From Oscillatoriales cyanobacterium (GTDB lineage Bacteria; Cyanobacteriota; Cyanobacteriia; CACIAM-69d): DNA of 42,127 nucleotides. Shown piece after piece: positions 1 through 7,901 of the stretch (the first letter of the stretch is position 1; every line of letters begins with the position of its first letter). The notes below the pieces were generated by a model. It made no database searches. It saw only the letters and a list, made by a program, of their open reading frames with translations, and was not told the DNA's origin. The DNA is taken from assembly GCA_004292515.1 (NCBI GenBank), contig RDXB01000048.1:1-42127 (forward strand), read 5' to 3'. The position numbers were made by a program, and so were the translations under genes.

Positions 1-302
1 GCGACGTAACAGGTTTCGGCTGTTTCTAGGATATGGTCGCGAATTCTGGGATTTAGCGATTTGAAGGTTACTAAATCAATTGGACGTTTTCCTAGGCAGT
101 CAGATAGCTCTTCTTGCAGTTGATAAAGTCTTAGGAAACCGGGAGTGAAGCCAGTTTCAAACTCGACTAAAACATTAACATCGCTGGTTGGGGTGAAATC
201 ATCACGCAGCACTGAACCAAACAGTGACAACTTAGAAATATGCCACCGATGGCAAATAACCGAGAGCTTATCAACAGAAATTTCAATATTTTGAAGCTTC
301 AT
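1..302 (-). CDS. MNT-type nucleotidyltransferase, partial (runs off left edge)
   Basis: Reading leftward from an ATG at 302-300, about 100 codons stay open to the window edge. The fold signature is visible: L27-F28-G29-S30, then R33-D34-D35, then S40-D41-V42-N43-V44-L45-V46-E47-F48, followed by the usual helix and a PIDLVTF strand. This is the minimal nucleotidyltransferase family (MntA/YutD-like antitoxins), whose known members AMPylate a HEPN toxin encoded next to them. Such a partner would lie left of the window. The metal-binding DxD motif reads D-V-N here: the second Asp is Asn (codon at 176-174), so catalysis is doubtful. Base composition is AT-rich compared with the core genes to the right, which fits an accessory locus. 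Confidence 0.8.
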   Translation of the reverse strand, partial: MKLQNIEISVDKLSVICHRWHISKLSLFGSVLRDDFTPTSDVNVLVEFETGFTPGFLRLYQLQEELSDCLGKRPIDLVTFKSLNPRIRDHILETAETCYV

Positions 303-395
303 ACACACAGTAACCTAATTACTCAACGAATCTGATCGCCATTCGAGAGAGGAGAATCATAGCTTTTAGGATGGATACCGTCTTGGATAGAAGGC

Positions 396-412
396 GGTGG
401 GCATTGCCCACC
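396..412. repeat. Dispersed palindrome GGTGGGCATTGCCCACC
   Basis: A 17-bp near-perfect palindrome flanked by CCTAC. The same core with the same flank, in the opposite orientation, occurs at 23084-23100. The remainder of the 303-545 gap shows no gene. An open frame at 371-553 starts across this repeat and is not believable as a protein. Confidence 0.6.
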
Positions 413-545
413 CTACTCGCTCTCATGAGAATTCAGGTTACAATTGGTCAGAAAATCAGAAGTGGAAAGAAATATATGGAAATGCATTTCCTTCTTGAAG
501 TAAAATATTTCTTACAAGCCCTTAACTCTAAGATGAACAGACATC

Positions 546-1049
546 ATGAATAGCTCATCGAGTAATATTCGGCATTTGATAAACGAGTGCAAGATTGTAG
601 AAGAGAATTGCCTCTATACGTCCCAAGCTCATTTTGTCATGGCAGACAAAGCAGAATTTCAAGCGCGTTTATTTTTGATTGTACCTTCTTGCATTGCAGC
701 AATTAGTGGCGTTCTAACTGCTATCGGCTTTCCGGCATGGATTGGCTCATTTGCTGCGGTATCTGGACTCGTTACAGGTTTAGCGTCTGCTTTTGGTGTA
801 GATCGGAAGGCTGGTTTGCACAAGCAAGCTGGTAACATTTTAACAGCACTACGACATGAAGCTCGTGCTTTGCATGAGTCATATTGGCGTGAGATACCTC
901 ATGAACAATTTGTTTCTGAGGTTAGGCGTATTCATGATAGGTATAACTCGTTGATTCAAATTTTGGAAACAACTGATAATTCAGCATTTGAAGAAGGGAG
1001 AAAAAAGATCAAGGCTGGAATATTTGAGACTGATTTTCCAAAGTCATAG
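546..1049 (+). CDS. SLATT-like two-TM membrane protein
   Basis: The 167-residue protein has an N-terminal helix, two adjacent hydrophobic segments (about 42-61 and 64-85) and then a charged, mostly helical cytosolic tail (about 86-145) containing the segment H92-K93-Q94-A95. This architecture matches SLATT domains (SMODS and SLOG-associated 2TM effectors), which are predicted pore-forming effectors of nucleotide-signalled or abortive-infection systems. No SMODS or SLOG sensor is present in the window; the nearest gene is the divergently transcribed MNT nucleotidyltransferase 243 bp away. No clear Shine-Dalgarno sequence precedes the ATG. The gene is AT-rich relative to its right-hand neighbours. 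SLATT membership is judged from topology and motif feel, not from a profile search. Confidence 0.65.
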   Translation: MNSSSSNIRHLINECKIVEENCLYTSQAHFVMADKAEFQARLFLIVPSCIAAISGVLTAIGFPAWIGSFAAVSGLVTGLASAFGVDRKAGLHKQAGNILTALRHEARALHESYWREIPHEQFVSEVRRIHDRYNSLIQILETTDNSAFEEGRKKIKAGIFETDFPKS

Positions 1050-1147
1050 CTAAGTAGGCAGTGCCTGTGAGGTGATGATTTTTGGCAAAAGATTGCTGAT
1101 TTAGCAAGGCTTTCACCCGTTTATCATTAGTGGATCACGGCACTATC

Positions 1148-1687
1148 TTAGAGTTGTTGGGGTTTGGTGGGTGGGCCGGGGGTGATGGTGAGTCGATCGC
1201 CCACTTTTAGACCTAACTGAGCCGATCGCCCTGCTGGCAATTCCAACACCGCATCCACCCATAGATTGGGGCCATAACTCGGGCAGGGATCTTCACGGCA
1301 TGGCGGCACATTCGCCTCGATCGCCACCACACGCCCCTCCCGCAAAAACACCATATCCAACGGGATCAGCGTGTTTTTCATCCAAAATCGCGCCAGCCGA
1401 GCTTGCTCAAAGGGAAATAACATCCCCCGCCCTGGAGCCAACGATCGCCGAAACATCAGCCCGATCGCCTGTTGCTCCGGCGTGCGAGCCACCTCCAACA
1501 AAATTTCCTGAGCACTGATCGTGGTGCGCGCCTCGATCGGCAACTGCTGCCCGCCCGGCCCCGGCGTGCTCGCCTCCAACGGCGCGCAGGCCATCAAGCC
1601 GATCGCCCCCAACACCAGGAACGATCGCGCCAATTTGTGAGCCACCGCACCAAACAGACCAGGCCGATTAGGCGATCGCAGCGTCAT
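1148..1687 (-). CDS. DUF192 lipoprotein
   Basis: 179 residues. The N-terminus has basic residues, a hydrophobic stretch (about 22-33) and a lipobox L31-M32-A33-C34, so the protein should be lipid-anchored. The DUF192 core follows: the strand IEARTTISAQEILLEVA, the G76-L77-M78 segment and the hallmark F101-W102-M103-K104-N105-T106-L107-I108-P109-L110-D111 motif, with a paired-Cys segment at C130 and C135. The function of DUF192 is not established. It lies 26 bp downstream of purQ on the same strand and is probably co-transcribed with it. Confidence 0.88.
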   Translation of the reverse strand: MTLRSPNRPGLFGAVAHKLARSFLVLGAIGLMACAPLEASTPGPGGQQLPIEARTTISAQEILLEVARTPEQQAIGLMFRRSLAPGRGMLFPFEQARLARFWMKNTLIPLDMVFLREGRVVAIEANVPPCREDPCPSYGPNLWVDAVLELPAGRSAQLGLKVGDRLTITPGPPTKPQQL

Positions 1688-1713
1688 ACCTTCAGAGCCA
1701 ATCCTTGAGCGTC

Positions 1714-2286
1714 CTAGACACTCACTAACGCCGCCGTCATTGCCGCCCGTTCCGGGTGGGGCATCATCCCCAACACATTCCCCCGATCGTTGCAGAGGCC
1801 CGCGATTTGGTTCAATGAGCCATTCGGGTTGCTGCCCTCATAGCGGAACAGCACTTGGCCTTTGTCCTCAATCTCCTTCAGAGTGTCCGGATCGGCATAA
1901 TAGCGACCTTCCCCGTGGGCGATCGGCAGGTTCAGCACTTGCCCCGCCGCGTAGCCCTCCTGCAAATTCTCATTGCGAATCAGCGCCCCCGGCAGCAGCC
2001 CCGCTTCCGTCAGGATTTGGAAGCCGTTGCACACACCCAAAACCGGCTTGCCCTGCTCCGCCGCTTCAACCACCGATCGCATGGCTGACGAGAACCGGGC
2101 GATCGCCCCGCAGCGCAAATAGTCGCCATAGCTGAAACCGCCGGGAATCACAATTGCATCAAGATCGCTCAGGTCGCTGTCTTGGTGCCACACCATGCGC
2201 GTGGGCAGGCCCAACAGCCCCTGAAACACCCACTGCATATCCCGATCGCAATTGGAACCCGGAAAAACGATAACGCCAACTTTCAT
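1714..2286 (-). CDS. purQ: Phosphoribosylformylglycinamidine synthase glutaminase subunit PurQ (shortened)
   Basis: PurQ is the glutaminase subunit of FGAM synthase (with PurL and PurS), the fourth step of de novo purine synthesis. I chose the ATG at 2286 because the family begins M-K-x-G-V; an in-frame ATG 12 bp upstream is possible. The product is 190 residues. The nucleophile C86 in GVCNGFQIL and the H177-P-E179 dyad are present, as are FPGSNCD and [18 protein letters not shown]. PurQ is usually about 220-230 residues. Two pieces are missing compared with my recollection of Bacillus PurQ: about 20 residues between L108-Q109 and E110-G111-Y112, where the family has a Cys-containing strand and a conserved F-T, and most of the tail after HPERA. 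The reading frame is intact. Confidence 0.9.
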   Translation of the reverse strand: MKVGVIVFPGSNCDRDMQWVFQGLLGLPTRMVWHQDSDLSDLDAIVIPGGFSYGDYLRCGAIARFSSAMRSVVEAAEQGKPVLGVCNGFQILTEAGLLPGALIRNENLQEGYAAGQVLNLPIAHGEGRYYADPDTLKEIEDKGQVLFRYEGSNPNGSLNQIAGLCNDRGNVLGMMPHPERAAMTAALVSV

Positions 2287-2349
2287 GGACTGGAGCAAAC
2301 CCGCGACTTGCGCTCCTATCCTATCGTGCGATCGGTTAACTTTAATTGC

Positions 2350-3846
2350 ATGCTCCTAACCGCTGATGATCTACTCTTTTTTCAGCGCTGCCCCCGGCGC
2401 GTCTTTTTGGACTTTTATGGCGATCCCAGTCGGCGCGCCCCCACCGCCGGTTTTATCCAAAAACTCCATGACGAGAGCGATCGCCACAAGCGTGATGCGG
2501 CCCAGCAAATTGCCGAAAAGCTGCAACTAGAGCTGGTGCGGCCCAAGTTTCGCCGGGGCGATCGGGAGGCAGGCGCGGCGGCTACCTTGGCGCTGATGGA
2601 AGCAGGCGCGGGGTTGATTGTGGGCGGTCTGTTGCGGGTCGAGGAGATCCCCGGTGTGGAGCTGGTGGGCCATCCCGATCTATTGGTGAAACGGCCGGGC
2701 CAGTCGGCCTTTGGCGACTGGATCTATGAGCCGGTAGATATTCGATTGGGCAAGAAGCCAAAGCTGGAATATCAACTGGTGGCGGCGCTTCATGCGGATT
2801 TGTTGACGATGATTCAGGGGGCGGCTCCGGCCAAGGCGGGCGTGGTTTTGCGCGGGCGATCGCCCCATTGGGTAGACTTGCGGACGCGGCTGAAACAGGT
2901 GCAAGACTTGCTGGCGAACCTGATCGATACGCTGATGGAGGACGATCGGGAGCCGGAGCTATTCATTTCCCGCAACCGCTGTTCCCTCTGCCATTGGGTA
3001 GGCGACTGCACCGATCGGGCGCGGCAAACCAAGCACCTGTCGCTGATCCCCGGTGTGACCCCCGCTCGCTACCGGGTGCTGGAGCAGTTAAAGATTGAGA
3101 CGATCGAGCAGTTGGCGGCCACACCGATCGATCGGCTCAAAGCGTTTCCCGAGTTCGACGCTGCGGCGGAGGCGGTGTTGCTTCAAACCCGTGCCACTTT
3201 GACCCAGCAACCGATCGCCCTGAGCACCAGTGAGGCTTGGTCGCCCGATCGCCTGCCTGCTGCCCCGGTGGAACTCTATTTCGACATCGAAGCGGAGCCG
3301 GATCTGTCGCTGGATTATTTGTTAGGGGTGTTGGTGGTGGATCGATCGCAACCGGAGCCGACCTTTCACCGATTCCTAGCAGAAACTCCCGAGGATGAGC
3401 AGCGGATTTGGGGTGAGTTTTTGGCGCTGGTCGATCGCTACCCAACCGCGCCGATTTTCCACTTTTGTGAGTATGAACGGGATGCGAGCAAGCGCCTGGC
3501 CAAGCTCTACGGGTTAAGTGCCCAGCGGCTGGAATCCTTGCTCGATCGGTTTGTGGATGTCCATGCTTGGGTGACGCAAACAGTGGTGTTGCCGGTGGAA
3601 GGCTATGCCCTGAAGCAAATCGCGGGCTATTTGGGGTTTGAGTGGCGCGATCGCACGGCCAATGGCTCCCAGGCGGTCTATTGGTACGACAAGTGGCTGA
3701 AAACGGGCGATCGATCTTATTTAGAGGCGATCGTCACTTACAACGAGGATGATTGTTTGGCCACCTATCGGGTCAAGCATTGGCTCGAACAATTCCATCA
3801 ACAGCAATTAGAAATGCGATCGCAACTCGTTGATCTAGCGGTGTAG
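2350..3846 (+). CDS. TM0106-type RecB-like nuclease with RNase H-like domain
   Basis: 498 residues from the ATG at 2350, which starts MLLTADDLL; the open frame continues upstream over purQ, but that part has no family resemblance. The N-terminal half resembles a RecB/Cas4-type PD-(D/E)XK nuclease (G107-H-P-D110-L-L-V-K, then E127-P-V-D-I-R). It has four cysteines placed like a Cas4/AddB iron-sulfur cluster: C14, C211, C214 and C220. The C-terminal half is an RNase H-like exonuclease domain (F311-D312-I-E314-A-E-P, H-F-C-E-Y-E, and the terminal [10 protein letters not shown] motif). This arrangement fits the TM0106 RecB-like putative nuclease family, probably a DNA repair or processing enzyme. 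It is divergent from purQ. Confidence 0.85.
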   Translation: MLLTADDLLFFQRCPRRVFLDFYGDPSRRAPTAGFIQKLHDESDRHKRDAAQQIAEKLQLELVRPKFRRGDREAGAAATLALMEAGAGLIVGGLLRVEEIPGVELVGHPDLLVKRPGQSAFGDWIYEPVDIRLGKKPKLEYQLVAALHADLLTMIQGAAPAKAGVVLRGRSPHWVDLRTRLKQVQDLLANLIDTLMEDDREPELFISRNRCSLCHWVGDCTDRARQTKHLSLIPGVTPARYRVLEQLKIETIEQLAATPIDRLKAFPEFDAAAEAVLLQTRATLTQQPIALSTSEAWSPDRLPAAPVELYFDIEAEPDLSLDYLLGVLVVDRSQPEPTFHRFLAETPEDEQRIWGEFLALVDRYPTAPIFHFCEYERDASKRLAKLYGLSAQRLESLLDRFVDVHAWVTQTVVLPVEGYALKQIAGYLGFEWRDRTANGSQAVYWYDKWLKTGDRSYLEAIVTYNEDDCLATYRVKHWLEQFHQQQLEMRSQLVDLAV

Positions 3847-3878
3847 AAACTATCGCAGTGAGCCAGTGATGACCATAC

Positions 3879-6800
3879 CTATCTTGACTGAAAAGAGTTA
3901 GGCCATGAGTAGGTCTCTTGCTTCACAGCCTCATAATTAGCATTGAGTTGAGGTTCCAAGAACAACAGGGCCGCAATCCGCCTAGCCATGTTGCTAACTT
4001 CCTGAACTTCTTCTCGCTTCAAGGGACGGCCCAGCAACGGCCCCTCTCGATAACTCAGCCATTTTTTAATGACTTGATATCCCCCGATCGTGTAATTCCA
4101 CACGCGATCAGGGATATTTTTCCAGTAGGCAACATCATTCAAGTAGATGTCATAGGTCGTGGCTCCTAGGAGCGCTTGATCAGAGTCATTCACCCGCTTC
4201 TGAAGTTTCCCTTTTCCAGGCATGGTAGCCCCATCTTTACCTGCATGGCCCCACCCAGCCAACAGAGCCAAATCCGTCTCCAGATTCAATTGCCCCCCAC
4301 CAATCTTCGACATCACAGCAATGCTGCGTAAACGAAGGTCAAGCTTGCCAGCAGTTACGCCATCAACCTTTGTCTCTGTATCCAAATAACTAGCCACTTG
4401 CCGACCTAGGCTTGCAGAAGCTAGCAATAGTTCTCGGCTCTTAGGGAGCGGAATTCTGGGCCAGTCTTGTCGAATACCATCAGCATTTTCTTGTAAATAA
4501 GCCGATGAGTAGCCGATCGCCAAAATGTGCATCCAAATCAGTTGAGCCGTTTCCAAATCATGATCGGGATTAGGCAACCCTAAATCGGCTAAGTATTGAC
4601 GAGCAGACTCAGAAAGATTTGCAAAAGGCTGATCAACCTCGGGCTTTTCACCCAACAGATTTAAGATGCTTAACTGCTCTTGACGGCGAAGCCTCACTCC
4701 ATTCTTGAGTTGTAATGGAAAATAGTAGGCATGACCCCTTAAAGAATCATTATCGCCAAGCAAGCGAGTGAAAAAGAATGGGCAACCCTCTGGGCTGGCC
4801 ACTCCAGCAGGTCGAGTTACTAAAAAGGAGTTGCCTGACCAACATTGTTTCCAAAGAAAAGGACGTGCTCTATTCCAAATACTGCTAACAAAGGTGTAGT
4901 AGCACCAACAAGCTTCAAAGGGTCGGAGAGAGTAGCGAGTTAACCGATAGTCGTAAAATGGTTCTGCTAAAAGTGCTTTAGAACGGACAATCTTGGGATT
5001 AAAGCTCGCTTGGGGTTTGATCAGTCCATAATTAAGTGCTTTATAATCTTCCCAACCCAGATTGGGATTGAAATAGGCTTGCATCCGTTGTTCTAAAGCA
5101 TCTCGATCAATATCAATCAATGCGCCGCCCCGTTTTTCCATCAGTCCATTGCTGGGGGCAACAGCACAGAAATCAGGCACTTTTGCCCACTCTAGATAAT
5201 GCGGCTCAATCTTAGAAGGATAAAATGAGAACCGAGTTTCGCGAATTGGATTGGTGATTGCGTATTGTTGGGCAAAATCCTTCGCCTGCAAACTCTTTAG
5301 CAGATCTTCCCGCTTATTCACACCCCAGAAATGTCGGAAGCGAGTGATTGGTTTCGGGCTTTGCAGACCTGTTTGAATCATCAGGGCGATCGCCGTCCCG
5401 GTTTTAATACCTTCCCGGTTATATTGGGTTGAAAAAACCGAGGGATCGGGTTTACCTTCTGGTGTCAGCTTCCCGGTTTTACGACTATCGCCATTCAAGC
5501 AATCGAACCATAGTTGGTCAAAAGTTTGTAAAAACTTCTGACGCATCACCACATAGGATGGATCACCCAAATAGGAGAAATTAGAGATAAAGCAAACTAC
5601 TCCCCTAAAAATCGCCTGCTTAGAAATACAGCACTCGGCAACTCGAAAAAATCGGACATAAAGATCATCTAAGTTGAATTTCTTGATGCCCCACTGATCA
5701 ATCAGTCCTTGTTTATAGACTTCCACTAGCCCTTCTTCCTCTTTAGGGCTAATCCCTGCATAGGCGTTATAGGGAGGATTTCCCAACACAACTAAAATGG
5801 GCTTGCCCCGTTTAATTTCATCAGCCGCTTCTCGTTCTGCTTGCAACTCAGGATAGTTGATCGTTAATTGCTGAAATTTTTGTTTTGTTACATCATTCGG
5901 CGGCTCCCAGCCTGTCAGTGCATTGGTTAGATATATACCCACCCGTTCGCGATCGCCCTGCAACGATGCACCCATGCTTTGCAATACTAGCCCCAGTTGC
6001 AAATGAGCCACGACGAATGGAGCCGTGAGGATTTCAAATCCAAAGACACGATTTTTAGCCGCTTCTTTGAGATCAATCCCCACCAGAGCATCATCTCCTT
6101 TCTCGATTAAAGTTTGATGAATGCGCTTCAAAACCTCAACTAAAAATGCTCCAGTTCCACAGCAAGGATCAAGAATATAAACATTCTCATCAGCCAACCC
6201 ATCGATAATCCCTAGTTCTTCCCTGAGAGCCGTGTCAACTCGGGCTACCATATACTGCACAATTTCTGGTGGCGTATACCAGACACCCAAATCCTTACGT
6301 AACTGTGGATCGAAAGCTTCCAGAAAGGGTTCGTAGAAGTATTGAACTGCTTGGCCTTCATCAAATTGAGCAAAGAAAGCAGCACGATCAACACGGTTCA
6401 ATACCTCTCCAGCCCAATCTAGAACTTCAACCAGATCTAAACGTCCTAAGTTGGTTGGTGTTGCCACTTTCTCAAACAGAGCTTTAACCATTGGGACATG
6501 GAGCGACCAAGCGGCTGTTTGCCAATCAAAGTAACCGCGCCTTGCTCCCTGCTTATGCCACAAAACCCAAGCTGAAAAAATTCCATAAAACAGTGTCTGA
6601 ATCAGTGTTGACTTAAAAAAGTGATCCCCTTTTTGATCTTGAAACTGAATCCCTAAAGCATCTTCTAGGGCAGTACGAACTGCTTGTAAGGCAGGAAGAT
6701 CAGACTTGCCAATTCTTGCTCTTGCATCCTTCGCGTAGGATGCCAAAAACCAGGCTAAATCTTGAGGAGAAGTAATCACTGCTTTTTGCAGCATCACGCG

Positions 6801-7319
6801 CTTTAAATATTCATTAATTTGCTCTTCATGTTCTTGAGCAAATTCACGAGGATTTTGTGCTTTTTGCCAAAATTCTTTTTCATTGGCAGCTAGCCGATAG
6901 GTTTCCAATGTAATAGGTTGACCGTTACTATCCTGTCCAATCAAAACAAAGTCACGATAGTTGGTCACTAAAACTTGTCGATACTTATCCCAATACTTGG
7001 CTACTTGCTGAGTGGCTGATGTTACCCAGGCATCATCTCTGGTGCTCTTAACCTCGATTACCCCTCGCTCTGGATTTTGTGGATCGCTTGGTTGTTCACC
7101 CAGTTGGCGCTGATATTGCCGTGCCGTGAACAGACCACCATCGGGCATCCCCGCTCCCAGATTTTTGAGCTGCATGAAACAGCGAACTTTAGGTTTTAGT
7201 GTTCCCCCGATCGCATTGAGTAAGTTGACTAATGGAGTGTAATAGGAGGTTTCCTTGACAGCCGCTCCTGTTGCACGAATATTTCGTAATTCTTGGATAT
7301 ATTGCTCAAAGTGACTCAT
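3879..7319 (-). CDS. Single-chain restriction-modification enzyme, nuclease plus N6-adenine methyltransferase (ISP/IIG-like)
   Basis: 1146 residues. The N-terminus carries a PD-(D/E)XK nuclease core: P59-D60, then E89-V90-K91. A helical region follows, then an N6-adenine methyltransferase: W348-Y-T-P350-P-E (motif X), D384-P-C-C-G-T-G390 (motif I, AdoMet binding) and N514-P-P-Y517 (catalytic motif IV). The roughly 600-residue C-terminus resembles the specificity domain of type ISP enzymes. Classical ISP enzymes (LlaGI, LlaBIII) have a helicase between nuclease and methylase; I see no helicase Walker A or DExx box here, and the protein is about 400 residues shorter. It should therefore cut without ATP-driven translocation, like type IIG/IIL. 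The gene is AT-rich and HIP1-poor compared with its neighbours, consistent with acquisition. The specificity is unknown. Confidence 0.85.
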   Translation of the reverse strand: MSHFEQYIQELRNIRATGAAVKETSYYTPLVNLLNAIGGTLKPKVRCFMQLKNLGAGMPDGGLFTARQYQRQLGEQPSDPQNPERGVIEVKSTRDDAWVTSATQQVAKYWDKYRQVLVTNYRDFVLIGQDSNGQPITLETYRLAANEKEFWQKAQNPREFAQEHEEQINEYLKRVMLQKAVITSPQDLAWFLASYAKDARARIGKSDLPALQAVRTALEDALGIQFQDQKGDHFFKSTLIQTLFYGIFSAWVLWHKQGARRGYFDWQTAAWSLHVPMVKALFEKVATPTNLGRLDLVEVLDWAGEVLNRVDRAAFFAQFDEGQAVQYFYEPFLEAFDPQLRKDLGVWYTPPEIVQYMVARVDTALREELGIIDGLADENVYILDPCCGTGAFLVEVLKRIHQTLIEKGDDALVGIDLKEAAKNRVFGFEILTAPFVVAHLQLGLVLQSMGASLQGDRERVGIYLTNALTGWEPPNDVTKQKFQQLTINYPELQAEREAADEIKRGKPILVVLGNPPYNAYAGISPKEEEGLVEVYKQGLIDQWGIKKFNLDDLYVRFFRVAECCISKQAIFRGVVCFISNFSYLGDPSYVVMRQKFLQTFDQLWFDCLNGDSRKTGKLTPEGKPDPSVFSTQYNREGIKTGTAIALMIQTGLQSPKPITRFRHFWGVNKREDLLKSLQAKDFAQQYAITNPIRETRFSFYPSKIEPHYLEWAKVPDFCAVAPSNGLMEKRGGALIDIDRDALEQRMQAYFNPNLGWEDYKALNYGLIKPQASFNPKIVRSKALLAEPFYDYRLTRYSLRPFEACWCYYTFVSSIWNRARPFLWKQCWSGNSFLVTRPAGVASPEGCPFFFTRLLGDNDSLRGHAYYFPLQLKNGVRLRRQEQLSILNLLGEKPEVDQPFANLSESARQYLADLGLPNPDHDLETAQLIWMHILAIGYSSAYLQENADGIRQDWPRIPLPKSRELLLASASLGRQVASYLDTETKVDGVTAGKLDLRLRSIAVMSKIGGGQLNLETDLALLAGWGHAGKDGATMPGKGKLQKRVNDSDQALLGATTYDIYLNDVAYWKNIPDRVWNYTIGGYQVIKKWLSYREGPLLGRPLKREEVQEVSNMARRIAALLFLEPQLNANYEAVKQETYSWPNSFQSR

Positions 7320-7556
7320 GGCTGATTTGGATTTTATAGATAAAGTTAATGATTGATGGTCGAATTTTACTTGACAGGAGTCCTGGGACTATCAAGATTT
7401 TTCGAGATGGGTCAAGATGCAAAGATAAGATATCTATGAGCCATCATAACTCCTGAAATTAATTGATGCTTAACTGATGACTTAAATACTAAGGCTCGTC
7501 TATGTTCAGCCCGACTAACCGCGTTAAATCTGAAGTCAGCTACTAGGACTTTTACG

Positions 7557-7892
7557 ATGACCGATCGCCCCGTTGTTCCCGATCGTCCCTATCAAGCGAT
7601 GGCGATCGCCCTTGCTCCCTTGCGCGTGGCCATCGCCGAACCTGCACCCTCGATCGCAACAGTGCAAGCAGCCCTAGATACGTTGCAACAGACGATCAGC
7701 CAACTGCCCCCAGCCAGCGGTCTTGAGCAATCGCTCCAAGTGGAAATTCACAAGCAATGGCGACTGTTGCAGGCGGACTTTGCCTTTTTGCGGGCGGCGC
7801 GCCAACCGGCCACCCTGGCCCAACGCCAAACCACCATGCTGCAACGGTTAGATCAGTTGACTAGCTATTGTGAGAGTGGCGATCGCCTGTAG
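7557..7892 (+). CDS. patD: PatD-like protein (heterocyst frequency control family)
   Basis: 111 residues, almost entirely helical. The C-terminal half has the pattern I recall for the PatD family: L-Q-V-E-I-H-K-Q-W-R-L-L (about 69-80), then D-F-A-F-L-R-A-A-R-Q, then an Arg/Gln-rich helix ending L-T-S-Y-C. In Anabaena, PatD binds SepF and limits heterocyst number. Homologues also occur in filamentous cyanobacteria without heterocysts. It is convergent with lnt, with only 9 bp between the stop codons. The call rests on recall of the family pattern and should be confirmed by a profile search. Confidence 0.65.
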   Translation: MTDRPVVPDRPYQAMAIALAPLRVAIAEPAPSIATVQAALDTLQQTISQLPPASGLEQSLQVEIHKQWRLLQADFAFLRAARQPATLAQRQTTMLQRLDQLTSYCESGDRL

Positions 7893-7901
7893 AGATGGCC
7901 G

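Noticed and set aside
371-553. 60-codon open frame before the SLATT-like gene
   Set aside because: It starts in a dispersed palindrome, has no domain character and overlaps the real start.
1-1049. CBASS system (CD-NTase plus effector)
   Set aside because: The nucleotidyltransferase is a minimal MNT type, too small and without the CD-NTase core, and its active site is altered.
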